This document shows positions 1 to 6,741 of a DNA stretch of 7,400 nt, in pieces. The translations under genes were made by a program, and so were the position numbers. The notes under the pieces are model-generated. The model saw nothing but the letters and a program-made list of their open reading frames with translations, was not told where the DNA came from and did no database searches. Position 1 is the first letter of the stretch. Every line of letters begins with the position of its first letter. The stretch is from Methylovirgula sp. (GTDB lineage: Bacteria > Pseudomonadota > Alphaproteobacteria > Rhizobiales > Beijerinckiaceae), in the NCBI GenBank assembly GCA_025356505.1, contig JANXSV010000057.1, forward strand, positions 1 to 7,400, given 5' to 3'.

Positions 1-84
1 CGCCCGCCCGATTAGGCAAGCTTACAAAAGTTTCATATCCGAGCCATGTTCGGGTAATTCGCGGGTGGGCATGGTAGCTCCACT

Positions 85-100
85 GAAGCGTAAGCGCTTC
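85..100. repeat. Short perfect inverted repeat in the degP leader
   Basis: GAAGCG (85-90) and CGCTTC (95-100) are perfect reverse complements around the 4-nt spacer TAAG, ending 10 nt before the degP Shine-Dalgarno. In DNA this could be an operator half-site pair, and in RNA a 6-bp hairpin just upstream of the ribosome site. No T-run follows, so it is not a terminator. No known regulator is recognised from it, and a 6-bp repeat can arise by chance. Confidence 0.35.
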
Positions 101-110
101 GAAATATTTT

Positions 111-115
111 AGGAG
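111..115 (+). promoter_or_regulatory. Shine-Dalgarno of degP
   Basis: AGGAG lies 9 nt before the ATG at 125. It supports that start over later in-frame codons, which would remove the signal sequence. No convincing sigma-70, RpoH or EcfG promoter could be read in the visible 124 bp of leader; the real promoter may be weak or lie upstream of the window. Confidence 0.75.
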
Positions 116-124
116 CGAAATTCA

Positions 125-1636
125 ATGCAGGACCATAACAATTTCATAGGCAAAGGCTACACGTTCTACCGGGCCAAATCTCCGCTGCGCTTGGCGTTGC
201 TGGGCTGTGTCGCGCTTGTTGCGATTGGCGGCACATTTGTTGACGCAAAGCTCATTCCCACCGGGGCAAGCGCAGCAATATCTCAGAGCGGCGGCGTCAC
301 CTCATTCGCAGATGTTGTTGATCACGTTAAAGGCGCTGTTGTTTCGGTCAAGGTTAACACTGTTGAAGTGTCAGACGACGAAGGCAACATGTCTCCGGAT
401 GTTCCCGATTTACAGCCGGGCAGCCCGGCTGAGCGCTTTCTCAAGAAATTTGGCGAGCAGAACGGTCAACCGAAGCCTCGCGCCGGCCAGTCGCTGGGTT
501 CGGGTTTCTTGATCTCGGCCGACGGATATATCGTTACCAACAATCATGTGGTTGAACACGGTAAAAGCGTCTCCATCACCACAGACGACGGCAAAACCTA
601 CGATGCCCAGGTTGTCGGCGTCGACGCTAAAACGGACCTTGCGCTGCTCAAAGTAAAATCTGACACGAATTTTCCCTTTGTGAATTTCTCAGGCAAATCT
701 CCACGCGTCGGAGACTGGGTGATTGCTGTAGGCAACCCGTTCGGTTTGGGCGGAACTGTGACCGCCGGGATTGTTTCAGCGCGCGGGCGCGATATTGGTT
801 CCGGGCCCTATGACGACTTTTTGCAGATTGATGCTCCAGTAAACCGCGGCAATTCGGGCGGTCCAACTTTCAACGTTGATGGCGACGTAGTGGGCGTAAA
901 CACTGCAATCTACTCACCGTCAGGCGGAAGCGTCGGCATTGGATTTGCCATTCCATCTGAGACGGTGAAAAGCGTGGTCGCTTCTCTCAAGGACAATGGC
1001 GCGGTTGCCCGCTCTTGGATCGGCGTTCAAATTCAGCCTGTAAGTGCGGACATTGCAGACAGCTTGAGTTTAAAATCAACGAAAGGCGCGCTGATTGCGG
1101 AGCCTCAGAAGGGCAGCCCGGCGGCTGAAGCTGGCCTGAAATCGGGGGATGTCATTACGGCCGTCAATGGCGATCTGATTGAAGGACCGCGCGAATTAGC
1201 ACGCAAAATCTCAGGTCTTTCTCCAGATCACACTGTGGACGTAACAATCCAGCGTGACGGGAGAGAGAAAACTCTGCCCGTTAAATTGGCTGCAATGCCC
1301 GGTGAACCAAAGGAAGCGGCACTGACAAGTGCCGAGCAGTCACGCACCGAACTTGCTGCTTTGGGCCTCACCCTTGCGCCAGCCAGTTCTATGCAGGGCA
1401 GCGGTAAAAGTGGAGTCGTGGTTGCCGCAATAGATCAAAGCGGAATTGCGGCCCAAAAGGGATTGCGTGCCGGCGACATCATACTTGAAGTAGCAGGCCA
1501 ACCCGTTTCGCGGCCCTCAGAAATTGTGGCGGCGTTCGATGCAGCAAAGAGAGACGGCAAAAAGGCGGTTCTGTTGAGGTTGAAATCGGCAGACGGCTCC
1601 CGTTTTGTAGCACTTGCCACGCAAGCAAACTCGTAA
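125..1636 (+). CDS. degP: DegP/MucD-type periplasmic serine protease (HtrA family, Do-like)
   Basis: This 503-residue protein is an HtrA-family ATP-independent protease that degrades or holds misfolded proteins in the periplasm. Residues about 20-36 form a hydrophobic signal segment after basic and polar residues. A possible signal peptidase site is A-S-A at 48-50; because it lies about 14 residues past the core, the segment could instead remain as a membrane anchor. The trypsin-like domain (about 60-285) has a complete catalytic triad: His141 in TNNHVV, Asp171 in KTDLALLKV and Ser244 in RGNSGGP. Two PDZ domains follow, at about 297-388 and 405-495, the usual DegP/DegQ layout and length. A polar, flexible stretch at 81-120 matches the LA loop of the family. 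The gene ends at its own terminator, so it is probably transcribed apart from the two-component genes downstream. The family is certain; choosing DegP over DegQ or MucD rests on general resemblance and on the neighbouring genes. Confidence 0.95.
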   Translation: MQDHNNFIGKGYTFYRAKSPLRLALLGCVALVAIGGTFVDAKLIPTGASAAISQSGGVTSFADVVDHVKGAVVSVKVNTVEVSDDEGNMSPDVPDLQPGSPAERFLKKFGEQNGQPKPRAGQSLGSGFLISADGYIVTNNHVVEHGKSVSITTDDGKTYDAQVVGVDAKTDLALLKVKSDTNFPFVNFSGKSPRVGDWVIAVGNPFGLGGTVTAGIVSARGRDIGSGPYDDFLQIDAPVNRGNSGGPTFNVDGDVVGVNTAIYSPSGGSVGIGFAIPSETVKSVVASLKDNGAVARSWIGVQIQPVSADIADSLSLKSTKGALIAEPQKGSPAAEAGLKSGDVITAVNGDLIEGPRELARKISGLSPDHTVDVTIQRDGREKTLPVKLAAMPGEPKEAALTSAEQSRTELAALGLTLAPASSMQGSGKSGVVVAAIDQSGIAAQKGLRAGDIILEVAGQPVSRPSEIVAAFDAAKRDGKKAVLLRLKSADGSRFVALATQANS

Positions 1637-1642
1637 CAATTT

Positions 1643-1676
1643 ATGCAGGCTCTGTGTAAATGGGCCTGCATTTTTT
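1643..1676 (+). terminator. Rho-independent terminator of degP
   Basis: The hairpin starts 6 nt after the degP stop. ATGCAGGC (1643-1650) pairs perfectly with GCCTGCAT (1664-1671). The stem can grow inward by a T-G wobble and a C-G pair (1651-1652 with 1662-1663), leaving a 9-nt loop. It runs straight into six T's at 1671-1676. This is a textbook intrinsic terminator and separates degP from the response regulator. Confidence 0.88.
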
Positions 1677-1688
1677 CTACGTTCCGGA

Positions 1689-1695
1689 CTATAAC
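1689..1695 (+). promoter_or_regulatory. Candidate -10 box for the response regulator operon
   Basis: CTATAAC resembles an alphaproteobacterial housekeeping -10 element. It ends 5 nt before the ATG at 1701, so transcription would start at or next to the start codon and give a leaderless mRNA. There is no Shine-Dalgarno in the 24 nt between the degP terminator and this ATG, which fits that reading. No good -35 box is visible 16-18 bp upstream, where the terminator hairpin lies. The call rests on one short motif and its position. Confidence 0.4.
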
Positions 1696-1700
1696 CTTAC

Positions 1701-2381
1701 ATGCGAATTCTAATAGTCGAAGACGATCCTGAAGCTTCAAAATATCTGGTGAAAGCTCTTATAGAAAGTGGCCATGTCGCTGACCACGCCTCGAATGGCT
1801 TGGATGGCTACGCTTTGGCGCAGGACGGTCAGTATGATGTGCTGATCGTGGATCGCATGTTACCCAAAATGGATGGGTTAACACTGATAGGCGGCTTGCG
1901 TGAACAAGGCGTGCAGACACCAGTGCTTATTCTTTCTGCCCTCGGGCAGGTTGATGACCGCGTGAAGGGGTTGCGTGCCGGGGGCGATGACTACCTCTCC
2001 AAGCCCTATGCATTCTCGGAATTACTGGCGCGCGTGGAAGTCTTGATGCGTCGGCGAGGCGCGACAAGCCACGAGGAAATGATCTATAAAGTTGGTAGTC
2101 TCGAGATTGATCGTCTGTCACACAAAGTCTTGCGGGCCGGAAACGAAATAGATTTGCAGCCCCGCGAATACCGTCTTCTTGAATATCTGATGAAAAACGC
2201 TGGCCAAGTGGTCACGAGAACAATGTTGCTCGAACACGTCTGGGACTATCATTTCGATCCGCAAACCAACGTCATTGATGTTCATATTTCCAGACTGCGT
2301 TCGAAAATTGACAAGGGTTTTGATGTGCCGCTTTTGCATACAGTGCGTGGTGCAGGATACATGATCCGTGACAGCGCTTAG
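1701..2381 (+). CDS. OmpR/PhoB-family response regulator
   Basis: This 226-residue cytoplasmic regulator has a receiver domain (about 1-118) and a winged-helix DNA-binding domain (about 128-224). The acidic pair is Asp8-Asp9 in ILIVEDD, the phosphoacceptor is Asp51 in IVDRMLP, the switch residue is Ser79 in LILSALG, and the conserved lysine is Lys101 in SKPYAF. The output domain carries the usual LQPREYRLLEYL and DVHISRLRSKID segments and ends in TVRGAGYMI. Length and layout are complete. The receiver resembles the CzcR/CusR branch, but metal sensing should not be assumed from that. The ATG at 1701 gives the natural MRILIVEDD start although no ribosome site precedes it. The cognate kinase overlaps the 3' end by 14 bp. 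Its position just after degP suggests an envelope-stress role, which is inference; its target genes cannot be read from the window. Confidence 0.94.
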   Translation: MRILIVEDDPEASKYLVKALIESGHVADHASNGLDGYALAQDGQYDVLIVDRMLPKMDGLTLIGGLREQGVQTPVLILSALGQVDDRVKGLRAGGDDYLSKPYAFSELLARVEVLMRRRGATSHEEMIYKVGSLEIDRLSHKVLRAGNEIDLQPREYRLLEYLMKNAGQVVTRTMLLEHVWDYHFDPQTNVIDVHISRLRSKIDKGFDVPLLHTVRGAGYMIRDSA

Positions 2382-3771
2382 CAAACTGCTGAAAACTACT
2401 GCTTTTAAGCTGGCGTTTGCCTTTTTCGTGATGTTTGCAATGGGTTCTGTCCTAATCATCGCCTTTATAGGCCATACGGTAAGGCAGGTATTGGAAGAAG
2501 AAAACGACCAGATTATCCAGTCTGAAATCAATGGTCTTGCGGAACAGTATGGTGCGGGGGGGTTAGAGCGACTCGTGCGAATTGTCGAACGCCGTTCTAT
2601 CCGCCCTGGTGCCCTGCTTTATCTGGTGACGACCAATGCCGGCGACAAATTAGCAGGTAATGTCGCGACATTGCCGACCGGCGTTCTTGATCATTCAGGC
2701 CTGGTCGAAACACCTTATCAACGAAATGAAGAAAATGAGGCGCGACACCCGGCCCTTGCACGCGTGTTGTCAGTGCCAGGCGGCTTTCGACTGCTTGTTG
2801 GAAGAGATCTGGAAGAAAGAGGGCGGCTGGCCCATATCTTAAATCGTGCATTATTCACTTGGCTCGGGCTTCTGGCAGCCATTGGCACCCTGGGCGGCCT
2901 GTTTGTTGCCCGTCGGGTCCTGCGTCGCGTTGACTCTATAAACGCCAAAGCAATCACCATTATGAACGGCGACTTAGATGGTCGTTTGCCTGTGACCGGG
3001 ACTGGCGATGAGCTTGACCGGCTTGCGCTTAGCCTAAACACTATGCTTGATCGCATCAATGAACTGCTCAAAGGGTTGCGGGAGGTGTCTGACAACATCG
3101 CGCATGATTTGCGTACTCCGCTGACAAGATTAAGAAACCGGGCGGAAGACGCGCTCCGCGGTTCAAAAACAGAGGAGGAAAAGCATTCTGCTCTCGAAAA
3201 GGTCATCGAAGAATCGGATGGTTTAATACGTGTTTTCAATGCACTTCTCCTCATTGCGCGGGCTGAGGCGGGGGATATCCACGAATCTTCGGCTGAATTT
3301 GATGTTTCTGCGGTTGCGCGTGATGTCGTCGAGCTCTACGAGCCGACAGCGGAAGAAGCAGGGCACGAACTGAATATTCAGGCACCCGACAATTGTTCAG
3401 CATTCGGTAACAGAGAGCTCATTTCTCAAGCACTCGCAAATCTCATTGATAACGCCCTCAAATATGGGGGGGCGAAAATCGACGTGACGGTCGCCATATT
3501 AGATAGCGGTGTTGAAGTTTGCGTCCGAGATTCAGGATCGGGGATACCTCTTGAAGACCGCGATAGAGCAAGGGACCGGTTTGTGAGGCTAGAGTCGTCT
3601 CGTACCCGACCTGGCTTTGGACTTGGTCTCTCTTTGTGTAATGCTGTCGCTCATCTCCACCATGGAACTCTTCGGCTGGAAGATAACAATCCCGGATTGA
3701 AGGTGGTTCTAGGCTGGCCGACACCGGTTGGATTACGCCGAATCTCAACAATTCTCCCGGCTGCCGAATGA
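2368..3771 (+). CDS. Membrane sensor histidine kinase, partner of the upstream regulator
   Basis: This 467-residue kinase begins at a GTG inside the regulator gene. AGGA at 2354-2357 lies 10 nt upstream, and the first in-frame ATG (residue 22) would cut through the first membrane segment. Topology: membrane segment about 14-36, periplasmic region about 37-160 of no recognised fold, second membrane segment about 162-180, HAMP linker about 181-234, dimerisation domain with phosphorylated His246 in IAHDLRTPL, then the ATPase domain. The ATPase has an N box at Asn358-Asn362 (NLIDNALKY), a G1 box DSGSGIP at 388-394 and a G2 box GFGLGLSL at 416-423. All motifs needed for activity are intact. It should autophosphorylate and pass phosphate to Asp51 of the adjacent regulator. 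The stimulus is unknown; the periplasmic domain and nearby degP suggest an envelope signal. The coding sequence contains two runs of seven G's (see findings). The stop overlaps the glnE start. Confidence 0.94.
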   Translation: MTALSKLLKTTAFKLAFAFFVMFAMGSVLIIAFIGHTVRQVLEEENDQIIQSEINGLAEQYGAGGLERLVRIVERRSIRPGALLYLVTTNAGDKLAGNVATLPTGVLDHSGLVETPYQRNEENEARHPALARVLSVPGGFRLLVGRDLEERGRLAHILNRALFTWLGLLAAIGTLGGLFVARRVLRRVDSINAKAITIMNGDLDGRLPVTGTGDELDRLALSLNTMLDRINELLKGLREVSDNIAHDLRTPLTRLRNRAEDALRGSKTEEEKHSALEKVIEESDGLIRVFNALLLIARAEAGDIHESSAEFDVSAVARDVVELYEPTAEEAGHELNIQAPDNCSAFGNRELISQALANLIDNALKYGGAKIDVTVAILDSGVEVCVRDSGSGIPLEDRDRARDRFVRLESSRTRPGFGLGLSLCNAVAHLHHGTLRLEDNNPGLKVVLGWPTPVGLRRISTILPAAE

Positions 3772-6683
3772 CGATCAACCAAGGTATGCGCCTTTCCCTG
3801 TTGGAGCGACTGCAACCTACGCCAAGATTGGCACATGTCTCGTCCGCCAGCAGGCGCGTTTCAGACTTTCTGGAAACAGTCCCAGAGTTGCAGATACTCG
3901 TTTCTTCGAAGCCCAGTGTTCTGACGCTATTACAAGCTATCGCGGATCATTCGCCCTATTTATGGCGTCTGTGCTGTGCAAAGCCCTTGCGCTTGCAAGC
4001 ACTTTTCATGAGCGCTCCAGAAGAGTCGCTCACAGTGTTGCTCGAGGGCATGTCCAGCTTTTGGAACGACGCCCACTCAGACGCTGAAATGATGCGGCTT
4101 TTGCGAAACGCAAAACAAACATCTGCACTGCTGGTTGCGCTTGCGGATCTCGGAGGTCTGTGGGGGTTAGTTGAGGTTACAGAGGCACTTACGCAATTTG
4201 CGGATGCTGCCGTTGCCGCGGGATTGGGTTATGTGCTCAAAAAAGCGTCTGGCCTTGGACAAATCAGGACTGATGAATCTGGCCGGATTGCAGACTGCGG
4301 ACTCGTGTTATTGGCATTGGGTAAACATGGAGCACGAGAATTAAACTATTCGAGCGATATCGATCTCGTTGTGTTCTACGATCCGTCCTCTGCCGCGATC
4401 ATAAGAGACCCGGCTCCAACCTATGTAAAAATTGCCCAGTCCTTAGCAAGACTTCTTCAAGAGCGTACTGCGGACGGTTACGTTCTGCGTGTAGATTACC
4501 GCCTGCGCCCAGACCCTGGCTCGACAAATGTTGCCGTAAGTCTCCCTTCGGCGTTTAACTATTACGAGACGTTGGGTCAAAACTGGGAGCGAGCAGCGTT
4601 CGTCAAAGCGCGCCCGGTGAGTGGCGAAATAGCTTTGGGAGTCGAGTTTCTGGCGCAGCTTACTCCATTTATTTGGAGAAAATATTTTGACTACGCCGCG
4701 ATAGCCGACATTCACGCTATGAAACGGCAGATTCACATCGTGCGGGGCCACGGAGAAATTGCAGTCGCCGGGCATGATATAAAGCTGGGGCGGGGTGGAA
4801 TTCGTGAGATTGAATTTTTTGTCCAGACCCAACAATTGATTTATGGGGGAAGGCGACCCTCTCTGCGTGGGCGTCAAACTCTCGCAATGCTTGAGGAGTT
4901 GAACCGGGGCGGCTGGATTACGGCCACCGCAGCAAACGAGTTAACCACGGCGTATCACTTCTTGAGAACATTAGAGCATCGGTTGCAGATGCTAAATGAC
5001 GAGCAGACGCAGCGCCTGCCACTAGATTTGGAAGCTCTTAACGCTTTTGCCAAGTTTTGCGGGTTTCCGTCTTTAAAGTCTTTTTCCAAAGCTCTGCTCC
5101 TTCAACTTTCAAGAGTGCAATTTCACTACGCGCGTCTGTTTGAAAATGCCCCCAGTCTGGGCTTGTCCGAAGGAAGCCTCGTCTTTACCGGAGCAGATCA
5201 CGATCAGGGGACACTCGAAACACTTAGACGCCTTGGTTTTACCGATGTGAAGGCCGCATCGGAAACCATTCGCGGTTGGCATTTCGGTCGGCGCAAGGCA
5301 GTACAATCACCGCGTAGCAGAGAAGTCCTTACAGAACTCATTCCTGGCCTGTTGAAAGCGTTTGGCGATTCGCCAGACCCGGACGCCGCGTTGGCCGCGT
5401 TTGATGAGGCGCTAAGCCAAATGTCCGCGGCAGTCGAGTTGTTCTCCATCCTTAAATCCAATGAACGGATTTTGGACCTATTTGCAGATATCCTTGGGAG
5501 TGCACCAAGGCTCGCCCGCATCATAGCCACTTTCCCTCACGTGCTCGATGCAGCAATTGATGCAGATGCTGCCCATTTTTCTCACGATGGAATGTTTGCA
5601 AGGGTGAGAGATGCACTTGCGTCCTCTCCTACGACCGAAGATTTTTTAGACCGTGCCAGATCCTCCGCCATGGAAGAAAGTTTTTTAATTGGTTTGCACT
5701 TTCTGGCAGGCACTTACGATTCGACTCGAACGGCTCACGCCTATTCAGACCTTGCATCTGCTATGATACAAGCTTGTCTCGATCGCGTTCAGGCAGACTT
5801 TAGCCAAGAATATGGCACAATACCCGGCGGCACCTGCGTAGTTTTGGCGTTTGGAAAACTCGGCTCTCGAGAGATGACGGCCACGTCAGACATTGATGTC
5901 GTTTTGCTTTATGACTTCAATCCCTCTTTGCCAGAGTCAAATGGTGCCCGTCGCCTGCATGCTTCAGTTTACTTCTCTCGTTTAACCCAGCGCCTCGTGT
6001 CCGCTCTGGCGGTGCAAACAAGGCGAGGTTCGCTGTACGACGTAGATATGAGGCTTCGACCTTCCGGCAACAAAGGTCCGCTGGCCACACAATTGAGCAG
6101 CTTTGTTGATTATCAAAAGTCGGAAGCTGAAACCTGGGAGCACATGTCGCTCACGCGCGCGCGCGTCGTGGCCGGTGACGACGCTTTAAAAATCAAAGTC
6201 CAGGTAGCCGTAGCCGAGACATTGGCGCGTCCCAGAGACCCTGTTGCCCTGCGCCGAGACGTTGCCGATATGCGAAAACTGATAGCCAAAGAAAAAGGGG
6301 AGGGTGATGAATTTGATCTGAAACTCGCTGCAGGCGGCCTCATGGACATAGAGTTCTTAGCGCAATATTTAGTGCTAAGCGCGTCCGATAATAATGGAGA
6401 GCTGCTCACGAGCGGAACTGAGGATATCTTAATCGTTGCGAAACATTGCGGACTAATCTCCGCGGAGAATGCCGAAACCCTTTGTGAGGGACATCGACTT
6501 TTCTCTTCCGTAAATCAGATGCTGCGAATAGCGATACCAGGTGCTTTTGACAAAAAAACTTCCGGTAAAGGCGTGTTAAAGCGGATTGCGCAAGCTGCCG
6601 GATTGCCGGATTTTAGAGCCTTGGAACGGAACCTCAGCGACACCAGGAGAGCCGTGAGAAAAATATTTACAGAGTTATTATAA
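3768..6683 (+). CDS. glnE: Bifunctional glutamine synthetase adenylyltransferase / adenylyl-removing enzyme
   Basis: This 971-residue cytoplasmic enzyme adds AMP to, or removes it from, a tyrosine of glutamine synthetase. It answers to PII (GlnB) and glutamine, and so sets nitrogen assimilation. The protein is the usual duplicated GlnE. The N-terminal nucleotidyltransferase has YSSDIDLVVFYD with Asp197 and Asp199, a third acidic residue Asp243 in RVDYRLRPDP, and GGIREIEF at 343-350. The C-terminal copy has TSDIDVVLLYD with Asp708 and Asp710, Asp760 in DVDMRLRPSGNKG, and GGLMDIEF at 857-864. In E. coli the N-terminal half removes AMP and the C-terminal half adds it; both sites look intact here. 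Length is close to rhizobial homologues (slightly under 1000 residues) and a little above E. coli. The ATG shares ATGA with the kinase stop and has no clear Shine-Dalgarno, so translation probably depends on coupling. A second ATG at 3786 is possible, but its AAGG is only 1 nt away. Confidence 0.96.
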   Translation: MTINQGMRLSLLERLQPTPRLAHVSSASRRVSDFLETVPELQILVSSKPSVLTLLQAIADHSPYLWRLCCAKPLRLQALFMSAPEESLTVLLEGMSSFWNDAHSDAEMMRLLRNAKQTSALLVALADLGGLWGLVEVTEALTQFADAAVAAGLGYVLKKASGLGQIRTDESGRIADCGLVLLALGKHGARELNYSSDIDLVVFYDPSSAAIIRDPAPTYVKIAQSLARLLQERTADGYVLRVDYRLRPDPGSTNVAVSLPSAFNYYETLGQNWERAAFVKARPVSGEIALGVEFLAQLTPFIWRKYFDYAAIADIHAMKRQIHIVRGHGEIAVAGHDIKLGRGGIREIEFFVQTQQLIYGGRRPSLRGRQTLAMLEELNRGGWITATAANELTTAYHFLRTLEHRLQMLNDEQTQRLPLDLEALNAFAKFCGFPSLKSFSKALLLQLSRVQFHYARLFENAPSLGLSEGSLVFTGADHDQGTLETLRRLGFTDVKAASETIRGWHFGRRKAVQSPRSREVLTELIPGLLKAFGDSPDPDAALAAFDEALSQMSAAVELFSILKSNERILDLFADILGSAPRLARIIATFPHVLDAAIDADAAHFSHDGMFARVRDALASSPTTEDFLDRARSSAMEESFLIGLHFLAGTYDSTRTAHAYSDLASAMIQACLDRVQADFSQEYGTIPGGTCVVLAFGKLGSREMTATSDIDVVLLYDFNPSLPESNGARRLHASVYFSRLTQRLVSALAVQTRRGSLYDVDMRLRPSGNKGPLATQLSSFVDYQKSEAETWEHMSLTRARVVAGDDALKIKVQVAVAETLARPRDPVALRRDVADMRKLIAKEKGEGDEFDLKLAAGGLMDIEFLAQYLVLSASDNNGELLTSGTEDILIVAKHCGLISAENAETLCEGHRLFSSVNQMLRIAIPGAFDKKTSGKGVLKRIAQAAGLPDFRALERNLSDTRRAVRKIFTELL

Positions 6684-6741
6684 TTGACTCGTAAAAGATC
6701 AAAACAAGAACTACTCTTTAAAAAAAGAGTGGGAGAGTCTT
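6684..6741 (+). promoter_or_regulatory. Spacer before the EF-hand gene: possible promoter, two GANTC sites and RNA hairpins
   Basis: This 58-bp AT-rich spacer follows the glnE stop directly. TTGACT (6684-6689) looks like a -35 box, but no good -10 lies 16-18 bp downstream, so a promoter is only possible. GACTC (6686-6690) and GAGTC (6735-6739) are both GANTC, the CcrM methylation site of alphaproteobacteria. ACTCTTT (6713-6719) and AAAGAGT (6724-6730) form a perfect 7-bp hairpin with an AAAA loop that ends exactly where the ribosome site begins. No T-run follows, so it does not look like a terminator of glnE. Confidence 0.45.
6731..6737 (+). promoter_or_regulatory. Shine-Dalgarno fixing the TTG start of the EF-hand gene
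   Basis: GGGAGAG lies 4-6 nt before the TTG at 6742, depending on the pairing register. It is the main reason to accept a TTG start. The next in-frame ATG (residue 16) lies inside the signal sequence and would leave no usable export signal. Confidence 0.6.

Noticed and set aside
1..15. Possible last codons of an upstream gene (R-P-P-D then TAG).
   Set aside because: Four codons cannot be identified. A cytochrome c maturation gene is what I would expect here from rhizobial gene order, but the sequence does not show it.
22..50. TTACAA and CATGTT, 17 bp apart, as a degP promoter.
   Set aside because: The -10 matches the consensus at only three of six positions and no stress-sigma pattern fits, so I do not call a promoter.
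2118..2531. A 137-codon - strand frame across the regulator-kinase junction.
   Set aside because: Both + strand genes there have intact conserved motifs. The antisense product looks random and lacks a plausible start context.
2718..3254. A 178-codon open frame on the - strand, antisense to the kinase gene.
   Set aside because: It is fully contained in a clear kinase gene. Its translation is rich in Ser and Arg with low complexity and no recognisable domain, as expected of a mirror frame. No ribosome site stands out.
3786..3788. Alternative glnE start at the second in-frame ATG.
   Set aside because: The AAGG before it is only 1 nt away, too close for a ribosome site, while the ATG at 3768 has the usual ATGA coupling overlap. 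It remains possible but less likely.
3728..4087. A 119-codon + strand frame spanning the kinase-glnE junction.
   Set aside because: It overlaps conserved GlnE sequence in another frame and its product has no recognisable motif; it is an out-of-frame shadow.
4443..4877. A 144-codon - strand frame inside glnE.
   Set aside because: It sits over the conserved catalytic N-terminal half of GlnE and shows no domain or codon pattern of its own.
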